DNA of 64,000 bases from a bacterium (GCA_024742305.1 JANSYQ010000004.1:124001-188000), one strand, 5' to 3'; shown: positions 25,585 through 35,401, counted from the stretch's first letter. The notes: generated by a model not told the origin, from the letters alone. Numbers and translations: made by a program.

Positions 25585-26406
25585 ATGAAAATTTGTTTAA
25601 CCATTTTAGCTTTCACCTTTGTAATGATGGACAGTGCATTCTGTCAGGAAGAGAGGAAGTCGGAACGAAGTCAGCTAATTGTTTCCACAGGTATTGATCT
25701 TTCAACACGTTCTTTTTCGAGTACGACCCCAGAAGAGTTTAATGTTTTCGACTACAATAAGACTGATACAAAACATAGCCAAGTCTATGGAGTGAAGTAC
25801 GGATATAGGATTTTGAAGAATTATAACCTTTTCGCAGTCTTAGGATATGACTTTACAACCACAGCATTTACTCATCAAGTAATAGACCCCGAGTATAATA
25901 GACATCTTGATAATATTGATATTCGTTCGAACCAATCACGTTTACGAGTAGGCTTAAATCAACAAATCAAATTATACGATTCCAGAGTTATTCTCGCCAT
26001 TGGTGCAGACTTCCTTTTTGGAATACCTCATGTAGGAACGGTGAATATATCCTCACCAATGAGAGAAAGCGAAAATTCAGATTGGATACATTATTCGTAT
26101 GAATATGACTTGTTCCAAAATGAATACTATGAAAATGGAAACTTTATCTCTGAACGTGAATTCAACCGAATAAATACAGAACTTAATTTGGGTGCATTGT
26201 TTCGTCTAAAATATGGATACCTTCAAACCAGCTTTACTTATGGACGTAATAATCACAAATTCTATGACTATGCGGCTAGTTTCGAATATTATATAAATGG
26301 TTCTCCAACTCCGACCCTACAATCTAATATTCATCCTAGTTCTCCGAAAAGGGCTATCACCGATCATTTCGTTGGATTTAGAGTTGGGTACGTCTTTGCT
26401 TTTTAA
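25585..26406 (+). CDS. Outer-membrane beta-barrel protein
   Basis: 273 aa from ATG 25585 (MKICLTILAFTFVMMDSAFC); the frame opens earlier, but this start gives a clear signal peptide of about 19 residues. The rest is alternating strands rich in Tyr, Phe and Asn (for example YGYLQTSFTYGRNNHKFYDY) and ends VGFRVGYVFAF with a terminal Phe, the outer-membrane barrel signature. It lies immediately after the terminator of the 518-aa gene. Ligand unknown. Confidence 0.7.
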   Translation: MKICLTILAFTFVMMDSAFCQEERKSERSQLIVSTGIDLSTRSFSSTTPEEFNVFDYNKTDTKHSQVYGVKYGYRILKNYNLFAVLGYDFTTTAFTHQVIDPEYNRHLDNIDIRSNQSRLRVGLNQQIKLYDSRVILAIGADFLFGIPHVGTVNISSPMRESENSDWIHYSYEYDLFQNEYYENGNFISEREFNRINTELNLGALFRLKYGYLQTSFTYGRNNHKFYDYAASFEYYINGSPTPTLQSNIHPSSPKRAITDHFVGFRVGYVFAF

Positions 26407-26546
26407 GTAGTTAATATTCCGCCTAATTAATTGTGAGAATTATTCATTAATTAATCGGGAATACCTCCCAACAAATCTTCATTATCTTAGTGGCTTTTGA
26501 GAGATTGTTTATCTGCTTGGATTATTCATATATCACTTAACAACTT

Positions 26547-28424
26547 ATGGACGGGAAAAGTCTTAAACCAGAACAAGAGAAACTGATTCAATTAAAAGCG
26601 ATTTTGCCTGAAGTATTTACTGAAGGCAAAGTTGACTGGGAAAAACTAAAAGCTACGCTTGGAGAGGATATTAACTTCTCTAATGAACGCTATGTGCTGA
26701 ATTGGGCAGGAAAAAGCGAAGCCTTTAAAGTATTGCAAGCACCAACAACCAAAACGCTTGTGCCTGCCAAAGACGAAAGCGTAAACTTTGACGATACCGA
26801 ACATATTTTTATTGAAGGCGAAAACTTGGAAGTATTAAAAGTGCTTCAAAAAAGCTACTTCGGTAAGGTAAAAATGATTTACATAGACCCACCTTACAAT
26901 ACAGGAAACGACTCGTTCATTTACCCTGACAAATTCTCTGAAACCAAAGAAGAATACGAAAAGCGAGTTGGCGATAAAGACGAAGAGGGCTATATGACCA
27001 AAGATGGTATGTTCAAAAAGAACAGTAAAGAAAACGGACAATACCACAGTAATTGGCTCAATATGATGATGCCTCGCCTCTATTTAGCTAAAAATCTACT
27101 CAAGCAAGATGGAGTCATTTTTATATCCATTGACGACAATGAAGTTCACAACCTTAGACTTTTAATGAATGAAATTTTTGGGGAAGAGAATTTCATCAAT
27201 GAATTTATTTGGAAAAATGGAAGAACTTCTGCCGCTATCTACACTAAAGAACAGGAATATATTTTGGCATATGCTAAAAATATTGATTCATTGGAACTAA
27301 TAAAATATAATGGGACAGATGATATAATTTCTGATAGAGCCATAAAAAAGATAGGTACTAAAAACCCGGCAAGTGAAATTATATTCCCAAAAGGGATAAG
27401 ATTTGAATCAGTTGATAAAGTCTTTCCAAATGAGTTTGGCAGTTCTGAAAAAGTTTCTGTTGTAAATGGAATATTTGAGGCGAAAGATGGGAAATTAGCT
27501 AATGATGTAACGTTAAAAGCAGGTTGGGTAATGAAAGATATGATTGAAGATTGGATTGAAGGTAAAGAAGTCTATGATTCAAAAGGTCAAAAAGTAACTG
27601 AATTCTTTTTCAAAGACAACGGTGTTCTGCAATACGTCAAAGAAAAAGGCACCATCCATCCAAAAACAATAATTGAAGGTTTTTCTACAAAAAGTGGGAC
27701 AAATGAGGTATCAAAACTTATGGAATTTAAAGCTTTTGACTACCCCAAACCAATTGGGTTATTGAACTTTTTACAATTAATTTCTGAGAAAGATTCTTTG
27801 ATACTTGACTTTTTCTCAGGCTCAGGTTCAACAACTCATTCTGTTATGGCTTTAAATGTTAAAGATGGAGGTTGTAGAAAAAGTATTAGTGTTCAACTTC
27901 CAGAGAAATGTGATAAATCAAGTGAGTCGTACAAAAAAGGGTATGAAAATATTGCAGACATTGCCAAAGAACGAATAAGACGTGCAAGCAAAAAGATACA
28001 AGAAGAAAATCCAGACTTTAATGGAGATTTAGGATTTAAAGTGCTAAAACTTTCAGACAGCAACTTCAAACAATGGCAACAAATTACAGGCAAAGACAAA
28101 CACGCTTTAGAGGAGCAAATGAAACTGTTTGTTGACCCAGTTGCAAAAAATGCCACCACTGAAAATATGGTTTATGAACTATTGCTAAAAAGCGGTAAAG
28201 ACTTAAACAGCACCATTGAAGCAAAAGACGGTTTTTATACAATCAATGAAACTGAACTCGTATTGATTTTGGAAAAAGCCAAGCAAGAAATCATTGATTC
28301 AGTTATTGCGAGCAAACCACAAAAGGTTATTGCTTTAGACAAGCTATTTAAAGGTAATGACCAATTGAAGACCAATGCTTCTTTACAAATGAAAGATGCA
28401 GGTATAGAATTTAAAACGATATAA
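26547..28424 (+). CDS. mod: Type III restriction-modification system, methylation subunit (Mod)
   Basis: 625 aa. Beta-class N6-adenine methyltransferase order: catalytic DPPY (114-117, in IDPPYNTGND) precedes the SAM-binding FFSGSG (422-427). The segment between (about 200-400) is the target-recognition region. The N-terminus and length fit type III Mod. It methylates adenine on one strand of an asymmetric site and forms a complex with Res. The next gene (res) starts 2 bp after its stop. The open frame is intact, with no simple repeat tract that would suggest phase variation. Base composition is more AT-rich than the T2SS genes to the right, consistent with transfer. Confidence 0.95.
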   Translation: MDGKSLKPEQEKLIQLKAILPEVFTEGKVDWEKLKATLGEDINFSNERYVLNWAGKSEAFKVLQAPTTKTLVPAKDESVNFDDTEHIFIEGENLEVLKVLQKSYFGKVKMIYIDPPYNTGNDSFIYPDKFSETKEEYEKRVGDKDEEGYMTKDGMFKKNSKENGQYHSNWLNMMMPRLYLAKNLLKQDGVIFISIDDNEVHNLRLLMNEIFGEENFINEFIWKNGRTSAAIYTKEQEYILAYAKNIDSLELIKYNGTDDIISDRAIKKIGTKNPASEIIFPKGIRFESVDKVFPNEFGSSEKVSVVNGIFEAKDGKLANDVTLKAGWVMKDMIEDWIEGKEVYDSKGQKVTEFFFKDNGVLQYVKEKGTIHPKTIIEGFSTKSGTNEVSKLMEFKAFDYPKPIGLLNFLQLISEKDSLILDFFSGSGSTTHSVMALNVKDGGCRKSISVQLPEKCDKSSESYKKGYENIADIAKERIRRASKKIQEENPDFNGDLGFKVLKLSDSNFKQWQQITGKDKHALEEQMKLFVDPVAKNATTENMVYELLLKSGKDLNSTIEAKDGFYTINETELVLILEKAKQEIIDSVIASKPQKVIALDKLFKGNDQLKTNASLQMKDAGIEFKTI

Positions 28425-28426
28425 GT

Positions 28427-31093
28427 ATGAAATTAACGTTTGATTCTAACCTACAATATCAACAAGACGCCATAAAGTCCATAACTGACTTGTTTGAAGG
28501 TCAGCCTTTAGAAGATTCCATTATGGAATTTAACCTTAAAGAAGAAGGTACATTGGATTTAATCAATGGTGTAAGTAACAACCTAATCTTGTCAGAAGAG
28601 CAAATCTTGAAAAACTTGCAGTCTGTTCAAGAACAAAACGAGATAGAGCAAAGCAAAGATTTGGACGGAATGCACTTTTCTGTAGAAATGGAAACAGGAA
28701 CAGGAAAAACCTATGTGTACTTGAGAAGCATTTACGAACTCAATAAATCCTATGGGTTTAAAAAGTTTGTGATTGTTGTTCCGTCTGTGGCTATTCGAGA
28801 AGGTGTTTTAAAGAACTTGGAAATTACGCACGAGCATTTCCAAAACTTGTACGATAATATTCCGCTTAACTTTCAGGTTTACGACAGTTCAAAAGTTTCA
28901 ACTTTGAGAGGTTTTGCCACCAATAACAACATTGAAGTTTTGGTTATCAATATTGATTCGTTTGCTAAAGACCAGAACATTATCAATCAACCACATTACA
29001 GAGCCAATGGGCGAAAACCCATTGAATTTATTCAGTCCGTAAATCCAATAGTAATTGTGGACGAGCCACAAAATATGGAAACCGAAAAACGTATTTCGGC
29101 AATTGAAAACTTAAACGGACTTTGTACGCTTCGTTACTCGGCAACGCATAGAAATCAATACAACCTTACTTACAGTTTAAATCCTGTAAAAGCCTACGAT
29201 TTAGGTTTGGTTAAACAGATTGAAGTAGATTCAATAGTTGAAGAAAACGCATACAATGATGCTTTTGTACAGGTAGATTCTATCAAGGCGACCAAAACGA
29301 AAGTTACTGCTAAAGTTTCAATAAATGTAAATGATAAAGGTGGCGTGAAAAAGAAATCGGTTTCCGTTAAAGTTGGAGACGATTTATACAAGCTATCTAA
29401 CGAGCGAGAAATTTATTCAGATGGTTATATCATTGAAGAAATAGACGCTACGAACAATTGCATTTCCATTTCAAACGGAAATCTTTTATACAAAGGTGAC
29501 AGTCAAGGCGGATTGAATGATGAAGTGATGAAATTTCAAATTCGAAAGACGGTTGAAGAACATTTAAAGAAAGAAAAACGCCTAAACAAAGAGGGAATAA
29601 AAGTGCTTTCGCTTTTCTTCATTGACAAGGTTGCCAATTATAGGCATTACGATTCAGCCGGAAATCCGCAAAAAGGAAAATTTGCAGAATGGTTTGAAGA
29701 AATCTATCAGGAATATATTTCAAAACCTGCATTTAAGGAATTAGACAGGTTTCCTGTTAATGAAGTTCATAATGGCTATTTCTCACAAGACAAAAAAGGG
29801 AAATTCAAAGACACTTCAGGCGAAACAAAAGCAGATGACGACACTTACAGTCTGATAATGAAAGACAAAGAAAAGTTGTTGGATATTGACAACTCGCTTC
29901 GCTTTATATTCTCACATTCAGCACTTCGTGAAGGATGGGATAATCCTAATGTTTTTCAGATTTGTACGCTGAACGAGACGAAATCAGACATAAAAAAACG
30001 TCAAGAAATTGGAAGGGGTTTACGATTAGCGGTAAAGAAAACAGATGACGGAAAATTGGAAAGAACTTATGACCAAAACATAAACCGCTTGACAGTTATC
30101 GCAAATGAATCCTATGATGATTTTGCCAAAACCTTACAAAAAGAAATCGAAGACGATTGCGGAGTTGAATTTAAAGGTAGAATTAAAAACAAACGAGAAC
30201 GAACAGCAATCAAATACAGAAAAGGATTTGAAGCTGACCCAAAATTCTTGGAGATTTGGGAAAACCTGAAAAAGAAAACGACTTATCGAGTTGACTATAA
30301 AACAGACGAGTTAATCACCTTTGCTTCAAAAGCAGTTAAAGATTTACCAGAGATTAAAGCACCTTCCATTCGTTCAACGAAAGTCAATATCAATATGACA
30401 GACGAAGGAGTTGAAACAATGTATGCAGGAGATAAAGTAGAATCTTACGACAGCTATTCTTGGAAAATTCCAGACGTTTTAGGTTACATACAAAGTAAAA
30501 CAGAATTGACTCGTTCAACCATTCAAGATATATTGAGTAAGTCAGATAGAATTGGTGATATTTTAATCAATCCACAACTGTTTTTGGACTTAACAACCCA
30601 AGCCATAAAACGGACTTTGTACGACTTAATGATTGACGGAATTAAATATCACAAAATTGGTGGTGCTGAATATGAAATGACTTTGTTTGAAGCTCAAGAA
30701 TTAGAGGTCTATTTAAATGACTTTTCATTTAAAGTGACAGACAGTTCCAAAACCATTTATGAAGAGTTTGTGCCTTTAGATTCGGGAGTTGAAAGCAAAT
30801 TTGCACAAGACTGTGAATCAAGCGACCAAATAAAGTTCTATTTCAAACTTCCGAATTGGTTTAAAATTCCAACGCCAATTGGAAATTACAATCCAGATTG
30901 GGCTTTGGTATTTGAGGATGATAAGAAAATCTATTTTGTAGCTGAGACTAAGGACACAGGAACGCCAGAAGTTGATTTATCAAAACTGAGTGGAGACGAA
31001 CAATTGAAAATTAAATGTGGAAAAGCACACTTTAAGGAGTTTGATAAACTGGAATACTTGGTTGTTAATAAGGTAGGGCAGCTAATCAATTAA
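28427..31093 (+). CDS. res: Type III restriction-modification system, restriction subunit (Res)
   Basis: 888 aa. Superfamily 2 helicase motor: Walker A METGTGKT (88-95), Walker B-like DEPQ (212-215), and the late helicase motif with R-Q-E-I-G-R-G-L-R (about 524-533). The C-terminus carries a PD-(D/E)xK-type nuclease (P-D-W...A-E-T-K, about 822-845). It cleaves DNA when two unmethylated sites meet head to head, with ATP-driven translocation or sliding, and needs Mod for site recognition. It is intact, follows mod by 2 bp, and converges on the integrase gene with a shared hairpin. Confidence 0.95.
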   Translation: MKLTFDSNLQYQQDAIKSITDLFEGQPLEDSIMEFNLKEEGTLDLINGVSNNLILSEEQILKNLQSVQEQNEIEQSKDLDGMHFSVEMETGTGKTYVYLRSIYELNKSYGFKKFVIVVPSVAIREGVLKNLEITHEHFQNLYDNIPLNFQVYDSSKVSTLRGFATNNNIEVLVINIDSFAKDQNIINQPHYRANGRKPIEFIQSVNPIVIVDEPQNMETEKRISAIENLNGLCTLRYSATHRNQYNLTYSLNPVKAYDLGLVKQIEVDSIVEENAYNDAFVQVDSIKATKTKVTAKVSINVNDKGGVKKKSVSVKVGDDLYKLSNEREIYSDGYIIEEIDATNNCISISNGNLLYKGDSQGGLNDEVMKFQIRKTVEEHLKKEKRLNKEGIKVLSLFFIDKVANYRHYDSAGNPQKGKFAEWFEEIYQEYISKPAFKELDRFPVNEVHNGYFSQDKKGKFKDTSGETKADDDTYSLIMKDKEKLLDIDNSLRFIFSHSALREGWDNPNVFQICTLNETKSDIKKRQEIGRGLRLAVKKTDDGKLERTYDQNINRLTVIANESYDDFAKTLQKEIEDDCGVEFKGRIKNKRERTAIKYRKGFEADPKFLEIWENLKKKTTYRVDYKTDELITFASKAVKDLPEIKAPSIRSTKVNINMTDEGVETMYAGDKVESYDSYSWKIPDVLGYIQSKTELTRSTIQDILSKSDRIGDILINPQLFLDLTTQAIKRTLYDLMIDGIKYHKIGGAEYEMTLFEAQELEVYLNDFSFKVTDSSKTIYEEFVPLDSGVESKFAQDCESSDQIKFYFKLPNWFKIPTPIGNYNPDWALVFEDDKKIYFVAETKDTGTPEVDLSKLSGDEQLKIKCGKAHFKEFDKLEYLVVNKVGQLIN

Positions 31094-31101
31094 CTGCCCT
31101 A
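31074..31101. terminator. Possible bidirectional terminator between res and integrase
   Basis: TAGGGCAG (31074-31081) pairs with CTGCCCTA (31094-31101), with inner TAAT/ATTA pairs. It spans the res stop codon and lies 8 bp before the end of the convergent integrase gene. T-runs are poor, so the efficiency is uncertain. Confidence 0.5.
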
Positions 31102-31108
31102 GTTCAAT

Positions 31109-32407
31109 TTACGCCACAATTTTATCATTTGCATCGTCTAAATCTTCGTTTCTAAATGAATCAATGTAGATTTGAGTAGTGTTGATGTTTGTATGACCTA
31201 GCCCTTGTTTGATCATGTTTATTGGCATATTGCCTTGACTTGCAAGGGTAGCCCATGAATGACGAGCGTAATATGTGGTCACTTCTGTATTCACTATTCC
31301 CGCGTCTTTGGCGATTTCACGTAATCTTTTGTTCAGCCTCTTTCTTTGTTGCTTGTAACGCTTTCTACCAGCTTCGGACTCTTCATATCCATTTGGGAAT
31401 ACGAATGGGCCATTTGAGTTAAGGTTAAGGAAGTGATCTAAAATTCCAGCAGCCTCTTTTGTTAGCTTCACGCTAAGCATTGTCTTTTCTCCAAGTTTGG
31501 TTCTCCAGTAAGTAAAGTACCCACCAACTAAATTACCGCTATCATCATATTCGAGGTCGGTCAATTGATCTTTACGAAGTTTCACGAGATCAATGAAATT
31601 CATACCACGGCAATTAAACATGAAAAGGAAATATGCTTGAGCATTCCAATCTGCTGATCCTTTTTTCAGTTTCACGTTGCGAAAGGCGTGTATGTCTTCA
31701 CGTGATAATGCGCGGTTCTTTGTTTTCGACTTTGGGATTTTGAATTTACCATCAAACGGATTCATTCCTTTCTTTAAATGTCCCTCTTCAATAGCTTCAT
31801 TGAAAAGTGCTTTTATGGGGCGTAAATACACGCCTATGGTGTTTGGCTTATTTCCACGACCGTAGCAATAGGCAGTAAAGTTTTTCAAGAATGCTAGATC
31901 CACATCGGCGAATAGCAAATTTGTTCGCCCTGAGAATTTGTGAAGTCGCTCAATAGATTGCTCAATATTGTCAGCATATCCATTTTTCTTACTCATGCGT
32001 AATCTTTCGGATTTGAGCAGTGCAAATTCAGTTAAACTTGTGCCGTTAATCTTCCTTTCTACTCGAATGTCCTTCTTTATTTGAGAAACATCAGAAGACG
32101 AGAAAATTTCAACTTGGATTGTTTTTTTCAATTCAATTGGTGTCATTGCGTCTACTTCAAAAACATTTTGAGAGAGATAGGAGTTAGCCTTTTTGAGATA
32201 CGAATGAATTCTTGCATTTACAAGTGTGTAATCTACTCCGCTTTTTAATCTCGTTTTTGATTCATTCCACTCTCGTTTTTGACAAGATAGTTTGAGGTTT
32301 ATTCTTTGTGTAGATTGCTGGTGATGAACTTTCATCACGATTGGGTAACTACCATCTTTTTTTTGGCTACTTTTTCTTGTATCCAGTCCGATCTTAATAC
32401 TTGCCAT
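31109..32407 (-). CDS. Tyrosine recombinase (site-specific integrase)
   Basis: 432 aa, Bacteroidota-type integrase. The N-terminal arm-binding region (about 1-110) and SAM-like core-binding domain (about 120-215) are followed by the catalytic domain with first Arg in F-N-C-R-G-M-N-F, then Y-Y-A-R-H-S-W, G-L-G-H and the Tyr nucleophile in T-T-Q-I-Y-I. It recombines the element with its chromosomal att site. Its start codon faces the tRNA fragment at 32563-32609, about 155 bp away, as expected for an integrase at the end of its own element. Confidence 0.95.
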   Translation of the reverse strand: MASIKIGLDTRKSSQKKDGSYPIVMKVHHQQSTQRINLKLSCQKREWNESKTRLKSGVDYTLVNARIHSYLKKANSYLSQNVFEVDAMTPIELKKTIQVEIFSSSDVSQIKKDIRVERKINGTSLTEFALLKSERLRMSKKNGYADNIEQSIERLHKFSGRTNLLFADVDLAFLKNFTAYCYGRGNKPNTIGVYLRPIKALFNEAIEEGHLKKGMNPFDGKFKIPKSKTKNRALSREDIHAFRNVKLKKGSADWNAQAYFLFMFNCRGMNFIDLVKLRKDQLTDLEYDDSGNLVGGYFTYWRTKLGEKTMLSVKLTKEAAGILDHFLNLNSNGPFVFPNGYEESEAGRKRYKQQRKRLNKRLREIAKDAGIVNTEVTTYYARHSWATLASQGNMPINMIKQGLGHTNINTTQIYIDSFRNEDLDDANDKIVA

Positions 32408-32562
32408 AACTTGTTTTGTGTAATTAATAATTTGCCTTTTTTTTGCCTTTTATGCAAGTTCAAATTAAACCCAATAGACCCAAAATGGAAAGAAGAGTTT
32501 TCCACAAGGGGTTGATTTTAGTAGCTTTCGGACACCATGTGTTTTTTTGGTACAAGAGGTAG

Positions 32563-32609
32563 CCTGACTCATAATCAGGTGGTCCCTGGTTCGAGCCCAG
32601 GTGGGACCA
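32563..32609 (+). other. tRNA(CAU) 3' fragment, probable attR
   Basis: The sequence folds as the 3' part of a tRNA: anticodon stem CCTGA/TCAGG around CTCATAA (anticodon CAT), variable loop, T stem-loop CCTGG-TTCGAGC-CCAGG, and the 3' acceptor strand TGGGACC plus discriminator A. The matching 5' acceptor (GGTCCCA) and D arm are absent upstream. This is what remains when an element integrates into the 3' half of a tRNA gene and brings its own copy of that half. Because the fragment lies in plus orientation, the element lies to the left, where the integrase is. The other att copy is not in this window. Confidence 0.8.
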
Positions 32610-32614
32610 CAGAT

Positions 32615-32638
32615 AGCCTCGCTTAGCGGGGCTTTTTT
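32615..32638 (+). terminator. Terminator of the original tRNA gene
   Basis: AGCCTCGC (32615-32622) pairs with GCGGGGCT (32626-32633, one G-U) around TTA and is followed by T residues. It directly follows the tRNA fragment and supports the view that this side is the original host flank. Confidence 0.85.
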
Positions 32639-32639
32639 A

Positions 32640-33213
32640 ATTCCCACTGGGCGAGAAGTTTATACTAAACGCAGTAAACCGGGACTGCAGTCAGCTCGGG
32701 TAGAAAAACAATCTAAGACTTCATCTTTCGAAATCGATCTTTTGTAAGTGCACTATTTGATTATTAGCAAGCTGACTTATCACGATCATTGCTTCGTTTC
32801 CCTGTACCATTTGAAAAGTCACTCTTTGATTAATTTTCTTGAATAATTATTAATTTGAAGGAAATACACTCCTGATTTTAATTTTCTCGTGTCAATATCG
32901 AGATATGTCTATTTCATCGTACACGTTCTAACTAGCCTTCCCTTAGCGTCGATTAACTTGATATCCTTACCCACAAGAGATTCGTCAATAGATACTGTTC
33001 AGCTAAATATAGAGTCTCAGCGTGCTATAACGCTAGAGGATTTCAATAGTAAGATTCATCAGAGAGTGAGATATTAATTGAGAAGGAGGTTGATATTACT
33101 TTTGTTGTATTCCTAATCTCATAAAAACACATATAAACTAATATTAATTTACGCACAAATACTTAATCCTTTGCGTAAATGTTGCAATTCTAATACGTAC
33201 AAATACTCAAGGG
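32640..33213. other. Non-coding region after the island end
   Basis: 574 bp between the tRNA terminator and the end of the membrane LuxR gene. No convincing gene is seen. The one structure is a 9-bp inverted repeat, ATTTACGCA (33147-33155) with TGCGTAAAT (33172-33180), 34 bp past the stop of the 285-aa gene. It could be its weak terminator. Confidence 0.5.
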
Positions 33214-34071
33214 TTATTCCGCTACTAGCTCCTCTACTTTTTCCGCTTCCGCGAACTTAGCCCTAAAGGAGTTTTTGTCCGTGCAACCCGTTTTTGCAAA
33301 AATGTCCGAACCATGCTTAGATGCTGTGCTTTCAGCGATATGTAGTTTCTTTGCAATCTGTCCGTAACTCAAGCCTGAAAGCATCAATTCGGCCACTTGT
33401 TTTTGTCGTTTGGTGAGGTTGAAATCTTCTAATGATGCTTTTGGCTCCTCTTTTGCCGCCAATCTACTTCCAAAAATAACCGCAAGAAACATGGTAATGA
33501 AAATAGTATTTACGGACAGCATTGTGGAGGTCTCAGAGTGATAAAAAGCACTGCTTACGAAGGCTATAGCTGCAATAAAGAATAAGAAGAATATCCTTGA
33601 AGGAATCCTTGATCTCCATGAAAAGTGCGAGACTATGAAAGTCAATAGAATTGCAAAAATTATCAGACCGCCCAAAGCAATGGCATGCAAATGCGGACTG
33701 GAAATTTGAATGTAAATAAATAAGAGGTAGGACAGGATAAGAATAGCGAAGGATACTGCATAAACTCCTATGCTAAACATGCGTTTTCGAAATCGTAGTT
33801 CAATGATATCCAAAGAGTTCCTAAAGGATCGGACAAAAGTGAAGAGCACAAATGCTTGAATTGCTAAGATGACAATTGGGATGCCTTGATTCTTATTCTC
33901 TAATGGAAAAAACCAAGAAAGAACGATATCAATTCCGGTACAAGCCAACAAGAAAAATAGGATATCAAGAGATACCCAATTCTTTCGCCCTCTAAAATAG
34001 AGCATCAAACAAATAATCATCAATACACATTGTACTAACGTCAATGTGATAGCGACGGAGAAAATATTCAT
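33214..34071 (-). CDS. Membrane-bound LuxR-type transcriptional regulator
   Basis: 285 aa. About seven membrane segments fill the first 205 residues, and a LuxR/GerE helix-turn-helix follows (about 220-275: LTKRQKQVAELMLSGLSYGQ, then IAKKLHIAESTASKHGSDIF). Same design as 20478-21326, though the two are diverged. It probably couples a membrane signal directly to transcription. Its neighbour upstream is a NarL-type response regulator transcribed in the same direction 180 bp away. Confidence 0.8.
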   Translation of the reverse strand: MNIFSVAITLTLVQCVLMIICLMLYFRGRKNWVSLDILFFLLACTGIDIVLSWFFPLENKNQGIPIVILAIQAFVLFTFVRSFRNSLDIIELRFRKRMFSIGVYAVSFAILILSYLLFIYIQISSPHLHAIALGGLIIFAILLTFIVSHFSWRSRIPSRIFFLFFIAAIAFVSSAFYHSETSTMLSVNTIFITMFLAVIFGSRLAAKEEPKASLEDFNLTKRQKQVAELMLSGLSYGQIAKKLHIAESTASKHGSDIFAKTGCTDKNSFRAKFAEAEKVEELVAE

Positions 34072-34250
34072 TTAGAGCAGTATCAGTATAGTTACAACTA
34101 TATAACAATTCAATCCCAAAAAGGGTTACAATGAGAAAGTTATAGAACAATCAAATGGGATTTGATGTGCCCAAACTGCCTAGATGTGCATGTGAGAGCG
34201 GCAAGGTTGGATTCTTATGAAAGAATTACCGCTCTTGTGTGAAGATAGAA

Positions 34251-34895
34251 TTACTCCAAAAGACCTTGCTTAATGGCATTCATTACCATGCCAGCAGAGG
34301 ACTTTGCGTTCAATTTAGAGCGGAGATTTCGGGCGTGACCTTCTACGGTTCTACGACTAATACTGAGTTCGTCTGCCATTTCTTCTTGAGAATAATCTTT
34401 ACTAATCAAACGCAGAATTTGCAATTCACGATCAGTTAACAGGACGTTCAGGCCAGTTTCAACTTGATTTTTTCTGTTGTTTAGTAATAATTGAGAAACA
34501 TCAGAACCGAAATAGTTCTCCCCTCTAAGCAAGGATTCTGCAGCCAAAACAATTTCGGTGGTTCCCGCCATCTTGGTCAGATATCCATTTACGCCAAATT
34601 CAACGGCACGAGTAATAGAAGCAATACTGGATAGCACCGTCATCATTAAGATAGGTGTTACTTTATCTCTTCGTCGGATTTCCCTGGTCAATTGAATGCC
34701 GTCCATGTCAGGCATGCGAATGTCTGTGATGATCAGTGATGGTTTACAGTTTTTGTAATGCGTCATAGCTTCAATACCATTGTTAGCAAATGTAAATCGA
34801 AACGAATGACGATGTGAAGTGTTCAAAATCGCCTGCAGCCCCTCTTGTAATACGGGGTGATCATCGACAATAAGGATGTTAATTTGATTCATCAA
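34251..34895 (-). CDS. NarL/FixJ-family response regulator
   Basis: 214 aa. Receiver domain 5-125 with the acidic pair DD (11-12), phosphoacceptor Asp58 (LIITDIRMPD), Thr86 and Lys108 (GYLTKMAG). LuxR-type HTH at about 150-210 (LTDRELQILRLISKDYSQEE, then MADELSISRRTVEGHARNL). It should bind DNA as a dimer when phosphorylated. No cognate histidine kinase is adjacent, so the partner is elsewhere. Confidence 0.9.
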   Translation of the reverse strand: MMNQINILIVDDHPVLQEGLQAILNTSHRHSFRFTFANNGIEAMTHYKNCKPSLIITDIRMPDMDGIQLTREIRRRDKVTPILMMTVLSSIASITRAVEFGVNGYLTKMAGTTEIVLAAESLLRGENYFGSDVSQLLLNNRKNQVETGLNVLLTDRELQILRLISKDYSQEEMADELSISRRTVEGHARNLRSKLNAKSSAGMVMNAIKQGLLE

Positions 34896-35401
34896 TTCAG
34901 TGTTTTTAAGTGGTTATTTATTAGGTTGCGTGGTTGTGTCAATTGGATTTTTCGCAGCGGGTCGAATGTGTGTTAAACTTCGTATTGTTGTAGTAACACG
35001 GTTTAGTGGGTTCAAACAAAGTGTTCTCATATTCTTCATATTCATCGCTCTATCAGCATGAGCATAGCGTTGCAATTAAAGACGCAACATTGTCTTTCGC
35101 TTTGTGAGTAGTATGAGTTGTCTGTTCGTTTCGGTGCAATTCTTCCTGGAAAACCTGAAAGGGTGACTGGTATCCTTGTCAACCCTTTGAATATTCATCA
35201 GCAATAATATTCATCAGGTCTTTCGCATAGAGCGAATTGCATTAGTGGCATAGGTGTCTCTCTATTTTCAGTACTCAGTTCTGAAGTTTAGATTCTCTCA
35301 GCTATGGCAAAACCTTAACGTCAAATATAACGGAGTTGATTGTTCAGAAGTGCCTAAATACGGGGATTTGTGACGAAGTACCTATAAATTTGTGACGAAA
35401 T
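34896..35401. other. Non-coding region with two TTTGTGACGAA direct repeats
   Basis: 506 bp upstream of the response regulator and downstream of the 836-aa sensor. No ORF or RNA gene is convincing. It contains ATATTCATCAG twice near 35192-35219, and TTTGTGACGAA twice at 35367-35377 and 35389-35399, offset by exactly 22 bp. The latter pair is just past the stop of the sensor gene. Confidence 0.5.

Noticed and set aside
32465-32647. Minus-strand ORF through the tRNA fragment
   Set aside because: It reads through the tRNA fragment (the typical 'GPTWARTRDHL' artefact) and its terminator. It has no coding signature of its own.
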